A stretch of 64,000 nucleotides of DNA. Source: Oleiagrimonas sp963817755 (GTDB lineage Bacteria; Pseudomonadota; Gammaproteobacteria; Xanthomonadales; Rhodanobacteraceae). Of the stretch, positions 27,960-36,606 are shown one piece after another. The notes below the pieces were generated by a model that saw nothing but the letters and a program-made list of their open reading frames with translations, was not told the DNA's origin and did no database searches. The stretch covers positions 186,001 to 250,000 of the forward strand of contig CAWFPB010000002.1 of NCBI GenBank assembly GCA_963817755.1. The letters run 5' to 3'. A program made the position numbers and the translations under genes. Numbering within the stretch: the stretch's first letter is position 1; the number at the start of each line of letters is the position of its first letter.

Positions 27960-29015
27960 ATGATCCGATCAAGACGTCTCAGGCTCGTGCCTATTCTGGC
28001 CTCGTGCATCAGCTTCGCCGCCATGGCGGCCAATCCGCCGCCGCTACCCCGGCCGCACATCACCGGGCCGACGCAAACTGTTGCCAGCGGTTCGTTGACC
28101 CTCAGGTTCAGCTTCCCACCGATCGGTGGGAACCGTCAGGACTACTGGCCTTTGTGGGCCTGGGACCAGTACTGGTACTGCCCACCGGGCAAGGATTCGA
28201 AACCCACCGATATTTCCCTCCAGGCCGTGCCCTGGGCAGGCCAGGACAAGATCTGCACGAAAGACGACAACCGCTATCTCGGTCTGACCCTCCGTGATAC
28301 CGGCGACGTGATTCTGGTGCCCAAGCAAGGGGGCATTCCGGCTGCAGGAACGTGGTATGTGCGAACGCGACTGGTCTGGTGGCTTCCGAACGAGCCGAAG
28401 ATCGCGCCGCGGCCCGGTCCCTGGAGTGCCTGGCACCGCGTGGTGGTGGCGATGCACGTCAAGGATGCACCCAACGTGGTACCGAGGATTCTTGCTCCCA
28501 CTGCAAACCAGATGTTCGTCAACCAGAGTGGGCAGATAACGATTGCGCCCGGACACCCTCGCCCTGACCCGGAAAGGTGGGAATACGTGCTGGAATGGCA
28601 ACGGGCCGACTACAACACCCGCGGCGACAACCTGGTGTGGAAACGCACCCATCCCGGCAACTTTCCGCGCGTGGAACAAATAGCCACACCGATGAAGGCG
28701 TGGACGGCGCCGCCCGAACTCCGGGCCTTGCCCGAAACGCAAGGCACTTCCAGCGCGAGCATCGATTATGCGGTGCTGCATCCGACCAAGCCCGACTCCA
28801 GTTTCCAGTACCGGTTCCGCGTGCGTGAGCATATTCGCGGCAGCAAGGCCTACGGCCCGTGGTCGCAATGGCGCAGCTTCGTCGTGTCGCACAACGGGAC
28901 CGGCGTACAGCGCGGCACCCAGCCGCTGAAACTGCCGGTGCGTCCGCTCCCGGGCCATGTTCCCGGCAGGCGTGCACCACTGAAACTCTCTGCGCGGTCC
29001 GGACGCGGCCATTGA
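27960..29015 (+). CDS. Exported protein with two domains ending in GPWSxW (cluster gene 7)
   Basis: 351 residues, signal peptide ending SFAAMAAN. Two regions of about 140 residues each end in a matching strand: GPWSAWHRVVVAMH (about 159-172) and GPWSQWRSFVVSH (about 299-311), each preceded by a Y-x-x-R strand (TWYVRTRLVWW, FQYRFRVREH). This is the layout of FN3 domains, in which a W-S-x-W box follows strand F. I infer two FN3-like domains. The C-terminus is rich in P, R and K. Function unknown. Thirteen bases separate it from gene 6. Confidence 0.65.
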   Translation: MIRSRRLRLVPILASCISFAAMAANPPPLPRPHITGPTQTVASGSLTLRFSFPPIGGNRQDYWPLWAWDQYWYCPPGKDSKPTDISLQAVPWAGQDKICTKDDNRYLGLTLRDTGDVILVPKQGGIPAAGTWYVRTRLVWWLPNEPKIAPRPGPWSAWHRVVVAMHVKDAPNVVPRILAPTANQMFVNQSGQITIAPGHPRPDPERWEYVLEWQRADYNTRGDNLVWKRTHPGNFPRVEQIATPMKAWTAPPELRALPETQGTSSASIDYAVLHPTKPDSSFQYRFRVREHIRGSKAYGPWSQWRSFVVSHNGTGVQRGTQPLKLPVRPLPGHVPGRRAPLKLSARSGRGH

Positions 29016-29063
29016 ACGACCAACCGATCCAGTCGCCGGAAGCATCCGTCGAGTGGGCACTGA

Positions 29064-30335
29064 ATGAGAACTCTCATGGAAAGCAAATCTCATGCGAAAC
29101 ACATGGCATTGGGCAGCGTGTCGTGCGGCATGGCCTGCGTCGCGTTCGCCCTGCTGGCGTCACTGACGACACCGGCACTGGCGGCTTCGCACATGCGGCA
29201 CGTTGATGTGGCCTGCGGTCGAGGTCTGACGCTGCTACGCGTGTCCGCAACTGTGCAGCGAACGAAGTCCTATACATTCGGCGGTGCGTGTTCGTTGCGG
29301 ACCATCTATGACACCGGCCCATGGGGAGAAGGCAACCCACCGCTATCCGCCAGCGCTCGCTGGGACCCGTCATCCAACACCTACACCGAGACGTTGCACC
29401 TGCTTGCCGCGCAGACGTTCACTGTCCTGACCAGCCGCGGGGAATCGTTCACGGCGGGTAAGACATATCGCGTCGGCACCGCGCCGGAACAAGCCACATT
29501 CAAGTGCGATGTCGACCCGGTGATCGACAAATCCGCGCATTGCACTGTGGTCAGCCAGAGCAACGCCACCGGCTGGGGCGGGCAGGGCGATGGGTTCGCC
29601 TGGAGCGCCATCCACAATAAACCGTTGCTTGCCGGCGTCGTGACCGCCGCACAGGCCGCCGCTGCAGCCAGGCACACGGCAGCCGCCTATCCGCCCATCC
29701 AGTGCCGCGACCTGCGCCTGACCGATGCTGCCGCCGCGGCCAAGGGCAGTTACAAATTCAACGGCACCTGCCAGCTTTACCACACGCGCGATGGCAGCAA
29801 AGGCCTGCAGCCAACGCATGTCATGATCAACGGCCACTGGAATTCGACGGCCCGGCAGGCGAGGGAAGGCGTGCTGGTGCTCACCTCCGCCATCGAGGGT
29901 GGCGGATCCTGGAGTACGACCTATACCTGCAACGACGATCCTTGGCGCAACCGACACGCGCAGTGCTCGAAGACCGCGCAGATCGGACATGCGCCGCCAG
30001 TGTATGACCCGGTCACGGATCTCATCGACCAGCATCCGGTGGCCATGGGCATGGGCGGCAACACGACGAGACAGTCCATGCACGTCCCGGATGCACCGAA
30101 GTCGCGAAAGTCACCCATGCATGTCCCGGATGTGCCGAGATCACCCATGCATGTGCCGGACGCACAAAAGCCGGCGGCTGATGGGGACGGAACCCATTCG
30201 TTGAATGCTCGGCCCGGACCGTCTTCCTCGAAAATGCGTGCGGTCAAGACGAAATCATCCTCGGCCAAACGGGCCGCGCCATCCAGCCAGCAACGGTTGC
30301 AATTGCCGGCGGTCCAGAACCCGGCCGGTCACTGA
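29064..30335 (+). CDS. Exported protein with a duplicated Cys-rich domain and MHVPD repeats (cluster gene 8)
   Basis: 423 residues from the ATG at 29064; 29076 is an alternative. Signal peptide ending TTPALA. Two domains of about 100-120 residues are related: the first has YTFGGACSL, ARWDPSSNTYTETLHL and FKCDVDPVIDKSAHCTVV; the second has YKFNGTCQL, GHWNSTARQAREGVLVL and YTCNDDPWRNRHAQCSKT, so the cysteines line up and probably form disulfides. A linker carries three MHVPD units (MHVPDAPK, MHVPDVPR, MHVPDAQK) and the tail is basic and low complexity. I recognise no family. Confidence 0.65.
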   Translation: MRTLMESKSHAKHMALGSVSCGMACVAFALLASLTTPALAASHMRHVDVACGRGLTLLRVSATVQRTKSYTFGGACSLRTIYDTGPWGEGNPPLSASARWDPSSNTYTETLHLLAAQTFTVLTSRGESFTAGKTYRVGTAPEQATFKCDVDPVIDKSAHCTVVSQSNATGWGGQGDGFAWSAIHNKPLLAGVVTAAQAAAAARHTAAAYPPIQCRDLRLTDAAAAAKGSYKFNGTCQLYHTRDGSKGLQPTHVMINGHWNSTARQAREGVLVLTSAIEGGGSWSTTYTCNDDPWRNRHAQCSKTAQIGHAPPVYDPVTDLIDQHPVAMGMGGNTTRQSMHVPDAPKSRKSPMHVPDVPRSPMHVPDAQKPAADGDGTHSLNARPGPSSSKMRAVKTKSSSAKRAAPSSQQRLQLPAVQNPAGH

Positions 30336-30352
30336 TCGGACAGGAGGGCACC

Positions 30353-30877
30353 ATGAAGCTTTGTTGCATGTTTTTTGCCGCCGCCATGGCCCTGAGCAGC
30401 GTGGCCTGCAGTGGCGCGTCCAGCGTTGGCGGTCCGCTCGATGCGTGCACGTTGATCGGGCCGCAACGCGCCGGTGCCATTCTCGGCAAGGCGGTTACGG
30501 TCAAGCACGTCGGGCCGACACCGACGAAGGCCTCCGATGCCTCCGAATGCGTGTACATGACCGGTTCGGTCAATGGCGGTTTCCTGCTTGTCGCCGCGCG
30601 CCTCGGGTTCGACGACGCCGGAGCGGAGGCCCGTTCGCAGATCGCCGTATCGCGTCAGGAACAGCCGCCGCCGGGCATTCCCGGGACGAAGGTACGCATG
30701 ATCGAGGGTCCTGGCCAAGCGGCCTATCTGGGCACGTCCACGAACATGACGCAGTTGCATGTGCTCGACCACGGCGTATCGCTGGTGGTGTCGATCAACC
30801 AGCCCGATTCGCCAGCCTTGCGGGCGCGTACACGCAAACTTGCCCAGGCCGCCCTGGATGGTATCGGGCGCGAATGA
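30353..30877 (+). CDS. Lipoprotein of unknown function (cluster gene 9)
   Basis: 174 residues; AGGAGG immediately upstream. The signal has a lipobox-like LSSVACS, giving a lipid-modified cysteine. The mature part has CTLIGPQRAGAILGK, a cysteine in SECVYM, then VVSINQPD and a C-terminal helix RTRKLAQAALDGI. The layout (N-terminal helix, Cys-x-Y strand, hydrophobic strands, final helix) resembles DUF3558-like lipoproteins, but this is a weak comparison. The product of gene 11 has the same plan. No function assigned. Confidence 0.65.
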   Translation: MKLCCMFFAAAMALSSVACSGASSVGGPLDACTLIGPQRAGAILGKAVTVKHVGPTPTKASDASECVYMTGSVNGGFLLVAARLGFDDAGAEARSQIAVSRQEQPPPGIPGTKVRMIEGPGQAAYLGTSTNMTQLHVLDHGVSLVVSINQPDSPALRARTRKLAQAALDGIGRE

Positions 30878-30935
30878 CAGCGACCCGCGGCAGGACATTT
30901 CCGGCGCCAGCGGACTCTACGGAAGGGAGAAAGCG

Positions 30936-32312
30936 ATGTACCCGAATTCACCCGTTCAATCGTTGCCCATCGATGCCGGGAGTTTTCATCCTGGACGACA
31001 AAACATGAACCGGCACCGATGGTTGCAGCGAGCCGCGATGCTTGCGTGCCTGAGCCTGCTGGCTGGTGTCTCGTCCCTGGCCCATGCGCAGCACCGCTGG
31101 GATGATCCGCCACTGCCCAAGCCGCATCCCGTGCTCTGGCGCGTCGCAGTCAAGCAAGTGGACATCATCGCCAACGGCCATGCCTTGCGCTGGGTGGATG
31201 GCGATTGTGGACAGGACCAAGACACGAGCAACTGCATCGCCCGGATATTCATGTTGCCGGCCAAGGCCGGGGACGTGCACATGGCATGCAGCTATCAGTA
31301 CGAGATGAAGCCGGGCTACGTATCCGCATCCTATGGATACAAGACCATCCCCACGCATGCGCCGTACATGCAGCACTGGCCGATCACGCTCAAGGACGAG
31401 ACGAACAACCAATCGATCGCCTCGCTGTGGAGTGCCCCGCCGGTCGGGCACGTGTACGCCCACATGCACATCACGTATGACAGTCACGGCAAGATCACGG
31501 CCAAATACATCAATTACAACAATCCCGACCAGGGCACCTGTGACCAGAAGAACTTTGCCGACTGTTACTGGGATGTCGATCCGCGCCGTCTCCAGGTCGT
31601 CCAGGCACCCTGGCATCCGACGCCCGGGGACCATGTCCTTCGCTGCTCGCTGCACCCGCTTCATGGGGCGGGCTGGTACCCCTCGGCACAGCCGGTCAGC
31701 CGGATCAAGGTGCATGTGCCGTATCCACCCAAGCAGGTGAGCAAGGCGACTTCGGCACAGCTCAGTCATCCGATGGTGCGTGCGCAGGCGGGGGGTCGTG
31801 CGCAAGCCGCGTCGACACCGGCACGGCAGGCACCGCGTGGTGGACTGGTGTCCACTGGACCTTCCATTCCGACGGCGTTCGCCAAACCCAGGCTGGTGAT
31901 CCGCATGGCCAGCGTATCGCTCACGCATTCGTGCAATCCCAGGCGGCTGGCCATGCTGCGATTCACCGTGGTCAACGAGGGCGGACAGCTGGTGAGGAAG
32001 CCTTCGGACTCGGTCTATCTGCTGGCCAAGGATTCCGGTTCGGGATCGTTGCAGAGCACGAGCATGGGGTTGCCGGGTCTTGCACACGGCCAGTCGTGGA
32101 GTCACACCATGGTGCTGGGCACCCAGGCCCCGCTCGGCAAGCTGCCAGGAACACATCGGCTGGTCCTGTACACGGGGCCGGCAGGCGCCCCTCCCAACAC
32201 GCTTTCGTATCTTCCGTCGCCGCCATTCGATGTCCGCCTGGACGTGCCAGCCGGATATTGCCAGGTCAGGAAGCCCAGCCATTCGCAGGCGACGATGCGA
32301 CGGATCAGATGA
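30936..32312 (+). CDS. Exported protein with C-terminal CARDB-like module (cluster gene 10)
   Basis: 458 residues from the ATG at 30936, which follows GGAAGGGAGA. A second ATG at 31005 begins the cleaner signal peptide (HRWLQRAAMLACLSLLAGVSSLAHA) and may be the real start. The N-terminal 250 residues are unique (DGDCGQDQDTSNC, CSYQYEMKPGY, CDQKNFADCYWDVDP, with at least six cysteines). A P/A/T-rich linker leads to a C-terminal module (LRFTVVNEGGQ, GLAHGQSWSHTMVL, LPGTHRLVLYTG, DVPAGYCQV) related to that of gene 6. Function unknown. Confidence 0.65.
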   Translation: MYPNSPVQSLPIDAGSFHPGRQNMNRHRWLQRAAMLACLSLLAGVSSLAHAQHRWDDPPLPKPHPVLWRVAVKQVDIIANGHALRWVDGDCGQDQDTSNCIARIFMLPAKAGDVHMACSYQYEMKPGYVSASYGYKTIPTHAPYMQHWPITLKDETNNQSIASLWSAPPVGHVYAHMHITYDSHGKITAKYINYNNPDQGTCDQKNFADCYWDVDPRRLQVVQAPWHPTPGDHVLRCSLHPLHGAGWYPSAQPVSRIKVHVPYPPKQVSKATSAQLSHPMVRAQAGGRAQAASTPARQAPRGGLVSTGPSIPTAFAKPRLVIRMASVSLTHSCNPRRLAMLRFTVVNEGGQLVRKPSDSVYLLAKDSGSGSLQSTSMGLPGLAHGQSWSHTMVLGTQAPLGKLPGTHRLVLYTGPAGAPPNTLSYLPSPPFDVRLDVPAGYCQVRKPSHSQATMRRIR

Positions 32313-32368
32313 AGCGCTGTGACTTGTCGACCCGTATCCGCCTGGGATCACTCAGAAGTGTGCATGAC

Positions 32369-32860
32369 ATGAATGCCAGATATTTCATCGTTACTCTTGC
32401 CTGCGGGGCCCTGTTGCTGGCGGCCTGTTCGTCATCGACACCGCCCAGCGCCTCCTCCGCGGCCGACACCGCCGGTCCCTGCGGCGGACTCACTTCGGTA
32501 CAGGCGGCATCGATTCTTCATGTTCCGCCTGCCGACGTTGCCGGACCGCAACACCTGTCGACGTTCAGCTGCGTGTACCGGTCGCGCAAGGACTTCTACA
32601 CCTCGCTGACCTTCAATGTGTACGTCGAGGCGTCCGCCGATCAGGCGCGGCGCAAGCTGGTGGCGGTCAAGGACGGCCTGGCCGACCTGTCGCCGATGGT
32701 GGCGGTCGACCATCTTGGCGATGAAGCCTGGCGTGCGCCGGACTCGCGCGTGCGGCGCCTGCTGGTGCGCAAGGGCAATGTATGGCTGGACGTGGTCACG
32801 CCGGGCGACGAGGCGTCGCAACGGAAGGTGGCCAGGATCGTGCTCGCGCACATCCGTTGA
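32369..32860 (+). CDS. Lipoprotein of unknown function (cluster gene 11)
   Basis: 163 residues with a clear lipobox, LLLAACSS. An in-frame ATG at 32309 overlaps the gene 10 stop as ATGA and would add 20 residues; I prefer 32369 because it gives a normal lipoprotein signal. Mature features: CGGLTSVQAASIL, FSCVYRSRKDF, LTFNVYVEASADQARRKL and a final helix SQRKVARIVLAHI. It is probably a paralogue of gene 9, with matching cysteines. It ends the cluster and converges on the MFS exporter gene with only 11 bases between. Confidence 0.65.
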   Translation: MNARYFIVTLACGALLLAACSSSTPPSASSAADTAGPCGGLTSVQAASILHVPPADVAGPQHLSTFSCVYRSRKDFYTSLTFNVYVEASADQARRKLVAVKDGLADLSPMVAVDHLGDEAWRAPDSRVRRLLVRKGNVWLDVVTPGDEASQRKVARIVLAHIR

Positions 32861-32871
32861 TCCGACGGGCG

Positions 32872-34134
32872 TCAGGTGTCCGTTTCACCGATGGCGTGGG
32901 GCGTGTCGGATCGACGACGCAGCTCGCGCGTCAGGCGCCCGGCCCAAGCCACGCAGGCGACCAGGAGCAGGGTGGCGACCAGGAACGCCGCGCCGGGCAG
33001 CTTGTACTGCGGGCTGTGGATCGACCAGGCGAAGATCTGCGTGAACAGGGTCGGTCCGAAGATGCCGGCAAAGGCCTGCAGGCTGCTCAGCGCGCCCTGC
33101 AGGCGGCCCTGTTCCTCGGCCGTGACCTGCTGCGACAGCAGCGACTGGATGGCCGGATCGCTCAGTCCCGACAGTGCCAGGATCGGGATCGACAGCACCA
33201 GCAGCCAGGGGGCCGCGGCCAGGCCGATCATCAGCAGCGAGACGGCGCCGCAGGCCAGTCCGAACAGCAACAGGCGTCGATCGCCCAGGCGAGGGGCCAG
33301 CTTGCCGGTCAGCCAGGCCTGCACGATGGCCGTGCATACACCGACCAGCGCCAGTACGTAGCCGACCTGGGTCGGGCCCCAGTCGTAGCGAAAGTCGGTG
33401 TACAGCACGAAGGTACTCTGCAGCACGTAGTGCGCCAGCATGCTGAGAAACACCACCAGCGCCAGGCCGCGCACCAGTCGATGGCGGCCGAGGAACTTCA
33501 GGGCGCCGATCGGGTGCGCGGTGCGCAGGTCGAAGCGCGGCGTGCGTCGCTCGCGCGGCAGCGATTCGGGCAGCACGAAGAAGCCGTAGGCGAAATTCAC
33601 CAGCGACAGTCCGGCGGTGACCCAGAACGGCAGGCGCAGGTCGATGCCGCCAAGCATGCCGCCCAAGGCCGGTCCGATGACGAATCCCAGGCCGAAGGCG
33701 GCCCCCAGCCGGCCGAATGCGGCCGCGCGCTTTTCCGGCGCGGTGACGTCGGCGATGTAGGCGTTGGCCGTGCTGAAGCTGGCCGCGGTCAGTCCCGACA
33801 CCGCGCGACCGACGAAAAGTACCCACAGCGTCGGCGCCAGCGCCATCATGGCGAACTGTGCGGCCAGTCCGAGATTCGAGATCAGGATCACGGGTCGCCG
33901 TCCGAAGCGATCCGACAGCGCGCCCTGAATGGGCGAGGAGAAAAACTGGATGGCCGCGAACATGGTGCTGAGCACGCCGGCCCAGATGGCCGCATGCGCG
34001 ATGTCGCCGGTGATCCGTTCCACCAGGTGCGGAAGCACCGGGATGATGATGCCGAACGACAGGATGTCGATCAGCACGGTGACGAAGATGAAGGCGAACG
34101 CGGCGCGGCGTCGCGGTTCGGCGGGCGGGCTCAT
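32872..34134 (-). CDS. MFS drug/proton antiporter of the TetA (TCR1) type
   Basis: 420 residues and 12 hydrophobic segments. The MFS signature between helices 2 and 3 is LSDRFGRRPVILIS, and the start (FIFVTVLIDILSFGIIIPVLPHLV) is that of the TetA/MdtG-like group of 12-helix exporters. The Asp in the first helix (LIDILSFG) is a known transport residue in this group. Tetracycline or other drug efflux is plausible but substrate cannot be deduced. The start overlaps the upstream gene's stop as ATGA, so translation is coupled. Confidence 0.88.
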   Translation of the reverse strand: MSPPAEPRRRAAFAFIFVTVLIDILSFGIIIPVLPHLVERITGDIAHAAIWAGVLSTMFAAIQFFSSPIQGALSDRFGRRPVILISNLGLAAQFAMMALAPTLWVLFVGRAVSGLTAASFSTANAYIADVTAPEKRAAAFGRLGAAFGLGFVIGPALGGMLGGIDLRLPFWVTAGLSLVNFAYGFFVLPESLPRERRTPRFDLRTAHPIGALKFLGRHRLVRGLALVVFLSMLAHYVLQSTFVLYTDFRYDWGPTQVGYVLALVGVCTAIVQAWLTGKLAPRLGDRRLLLFGLACGAVSLLMIGLAAAPWLLVLSIPILALSGLSDPAIQSLLSQQVTAEEQGRLQGALSSLQAFAGIFGPTLFTQIFAWSIHSPQYKLPGAAFLVATLLLVACVAWAGRLTRELRRRSDTPHAIGETDT

Positions 34135-34574
34135 GCGCGGGTCCGGCAGGGGCGGGCGCGCACGATAGCGCATCCGGGACCGGCACGGAGCGAGGACTGC
34201 GCGGTGTCGTGCGGCATGGGCCGGTTGCTGCGACGCGACAGCAGCAGGGCGCCGACCAGCCCGACCAGCAGCGGCAGCAGCAGGTACCAGAAACGCACCA
34301 TGATGCGGCCGCGGTAGTCCGGGTCGGGACGGAGGGTGCCCGGCGGCGGCAGCGGGATGTCGCCGCGGTGCCAGGCGCGAGCGATGGCGCCGGAGAAGGC
34401 CGCCAGGCCGAACAGTCCGAGCAGCAACAGGATACGTGCGGGACCGGCAAACAGCCGTCCGTGCCCCGGTGCGGACAGGGACGGGATGAACGTCGGGGCG
34501 TGTGCCAGCACGTAGCCGGCGGCCACCAGGGCCGCGAGGGCGAGCAGCACGTTGGCGACGATGCGGATGTTCAT
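34131..34574 (-). CDS. Small membrane protein upstream of the MFS exporter
   Basis: 147 residues, with hydrophobic helices at about 5-25, 45-65 and 95-110 (RFWYLLLPLLVGLVGALLL) and a basic, probably cytoplasmic, C-terminus. I recognise no family. Its stop overlaps the exporter start by four bases, so the two are very probably cotranscribed, and it starts about 65 bases after the end of the rlmI-like gene. Possible partner or topology helper of the exporter, but that is inference only. Confidence 0.65.
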   Translation of the reverse strand: MNIRIVANVLLALAALVAAGYVLAHAPTFIPSLSAPGHGRLFAGPARILLLLGLFGLAAFSGAIARAWHRGDIPLPPPGTLRPDPDYRGRIMVRFWYLLLPLLVGLVGALLLSRRSNRPMPHDTAQSSLRAGPGCAIVRARPCRTRA

Positions 34575-34639
34575 GCAAGCTCCCGGGGGATGACCGATGC
34601 TACATCGCCGGGACCGGCCGTGCCCGCACGGGCGGAAGG

Positions 34640-35815
34640 TCAGCCCACGCGGCAGAGCGCGGCCTTGAGGTAGCGTCCTTCCGGCACGGCGGCGGCGACC
34701 GGATGGTCGGGGCCGGCGCCGCGCAGTTCCAGCACCTGGATGTCGCGCCCGGCCGACAGGCTCACGCGGCGCAGCATGTCCAGGAAGTCGCTCTCGCCGA
34801 CCAGGCCGGTGCAAGAGCAGGTCAGCAGCAGGCCGTCCGGTGCCAGCGCGTCCAGCGCGGTGCGGTTCATGGCGAAGTACTTCTTCAGCGCCTGGGTCAC
34901 GCGACGACGGTCGCGGGTCAGCTTGGGCGGATCCAGCACGATGGCATCGAAGCGCTCGCCGCGCTCGACGGCGGCGCGCAGCCAGTCGAACAGGTCGGCG
35001 GCCTCGAAGCGCACGGCCACGCCGTTGGCCTCGGCGTTGGCGCGGGCGATGTCCAGGATGCCGGCATCGGCATCCACGCCGATCGCCTCGCGCGCGCCGG
35101 CGGCCATGGCGTGGATGGCGAACCCGCCGCTGTTGCAGCACAGGTCCAGCACGCGGCGTCCGCGCGCCAGCTCGGCGAAGCGCCTGCGATTGTCGCGCTG
35201 GTCGGCGAAGAAGCCGGTCTTGTGGCCGGCGCCCGGCGCGGCGTGGAAGGTCAGGCCGTGCTCGGTGACGCGCGCCGGCGGCGGCGCCTCGCCGCCGTGG
35301 CAGTCGAACGATTCCTGCTTCTGCACGTGCTGCTCGGCGAAGGCGTAGATGGACGCGCCGGGGAAGTGCGTGCGCAGCGCCGCGTCGATGGTCTCGCGCA
35401 GCCGCCACATGCCGGCGGCGAAGTATTCGGTGACCAGGGTGTCGCCATAGCGGTCCACCACCAGGCCGGACAGGCCGTCGCCCTCGCTGTGCACCACGCG
35501 CCAGGCGTTGCCGGCATCATCGAGCTTGAGTACTTCGCGGCGCAGCGCCACGGCGCGGGCGATGCGCGCGGCGATGAAGCCGGCGTCGATGCGTGCGTCC
35601 GGATCGGTCGCGAGCACGCGCAGCGCCACGCGTGCGTGGCCGTTCCAGAATCCGTGTCCGAGGAAGCGCCCGGTCGCGTCGACGATGCGCACCACCGTGC
35701 CCGGCGGCAGGCGGGTGTCCGGCTTGTTCACCTGCGACGACCAGATCCACGGATGGCCGGGCAGGCGCCGGGTGTTCAGGGTGATGGTGGGGATCGGGGA
35801 ATCGGTCATCGGCAT
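34640..35815 (-). CDS. rlmI: Class I rRNA methyltransferase, RlmI/RlmK type (PUA domain)
   Basis: 391 residues. N-terminal PUA domain (about 8-75, HPWIWSSQVNKP), a central RFM segment and a Rossmann methyltransferase domain with VLDLCCNSGGFAIHA and AIVLDPPKLTR (the catalytic D-P-P motif IV), then the C-terminal LLTCSCTG with the cysteine nucleophile expected of m5C enzymes. E. coli RlmI makes m5C1962 in 23S rRNA. The length fits. The gene is transcribed leftward; the start at 35815 or 35809 cannot be decided because neither has a ribosome site. Confidence 0.85.
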   Translation of the reverse strand: MPMTDSPIPTITLNTRRLPGHPWIWSSQVNKPDTRLPPGTVVRIVDATGRFLGHGFWNGHARVALRVLATDPDARIDAGFIAARIARAVALRREVLKLDDAGNAWRVVHSEGDGLSGLVVDRYGDTLVTEYFAAGMWRLRETIDAALRTHFPGASIYAFAEQHVQKQESFDCHGGEAPPPARVTEHGLTFHAAPGAGHKTGFFADQRDNRRRFAELARGRRVLDLCCNSGGFAIHAMAAGAREAIGVDADAGILDIARANAEANGVAVRFEAADLFDWLRAAVERGERFDAIVLDPPKLTRDRRRVTQALKKYFAMNRTALDALAPDGLLLTCSCTGLVGESDFLDMLRRVSLSAGRDIQVLELRGAGPDHPVAAAVPEGRYLKAALCRVG

Positions 35816-35918
35816 ATTCTAGTGGGGTGACGGCTGGTCGGGCACTGTCTGCCTTGCACATGCCGGCATCTCGCCAATGGTGCACGTTGCCCGCCGTGCG
35901 ACTTGTGGCCTTTCCGGT

Positions 35919-36362
35919 TCAGGCGCGCTTCCAGCGCAGCACGAACCAGGCCGCCAGCGCGGCCAGGTTGAGACCCAGGTGCCAGGCGTGCGGGCCAGCC
36001 GGGGCCAGGACCCAGCGCCACACGCCCAGATGACCGTCCAGCACCAGGCCGAGCGGACGATGGATCACGATGCTCAGGTCCAGGAAGCCACCGGCATGCA
36101 GCGCATAGCTCAGGAACGGCGTGCCGATCACCGGCAGTTGCGCCAGCTGCATCCAGCGCGACAGCCGTGTGCCGGCGGCGTGGCGTTCGAGCAGCAACAC
36201 GCCCGCGATCAGCAGCAGCGCGAACACCACCACGCCGATCAGCGCGCGGATCATGTCCAGCATGCCGCCCCACGGGAACAGGCGTTCGACCTGGTCGACC
36301 AGGCCGAACAGGCCGCCGGCGATTTCCAGGATGCCGATCAGGCGGAGCAGGAATCGGTGCAT
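35919..36362 (-). CDS. Integral membrane protein, four predicted helices
   Basis: 147 residues from MHRFLLRLIGIL; ATGs further upstream add an unlikely P-rich stretch and have no ribosome site. Hydrophobic segments occur at about 3-20, 30-55, 68-90 and 118-140. The repeated VDQVERLFPWGG and RPLGLVLDGHLGVWRWV have no known match to me. Function unknown. It is followed downstream by the rlmI-like gene, about 100 bases away. Confidence 0.6.
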   Translation of the reverse strand: MHRFLLRLIGILEIAGGLFGLVDQVERLFPWGGMLDMIRALIGVVVFALLLIAGVLLLERHAAGTRLSRWMQLAQLPVIGTPFLSYALHAGGFLDLSIVIHRPLGLVLDGHLGVWRWVLAPAGPHAWHLGLNLAALAAWFVLRWKRA

Positions 36363-36566
36363 GGGCAAGGGGTCCATAGGAAGGGATGTGCATGGTAGCC
36401 GAGGGAGGCCATTCGGCATCCATGTGCCTGGAGGGACCATCCTGCGCGTGATGCAGGTCGCAAGCATGCCGCGCGTGGCCTCCCCCCTGTTCAATGGCGA
36501 GGATCGAGGTGGGTGTCGCTGCCCGGCGCCAAACTTCCACGCGCCTTCGGCGCGACCCCCTCCCAG

Positions 36567-36591
36567 CCTCCCCCTGCCATGCAGGGGGAGG
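36567..36591. repeat. C/G-rich intergenic palindrome (family member)
   Basis: CTCCCCCTGC, three bases, GCAGGGGGAG form a perfect 10-base-pair hairpin, extended by one further pair. It belongs to a dispersed family also found near 44 kb and 50.5 kb. It lies directly downstream of srkA, which runs leftward, so it may serve as a transcription barrier. Confidence 0.6.
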
Positions 36592-36606
36592 AGCCAAGGG
36601 CCCGCC

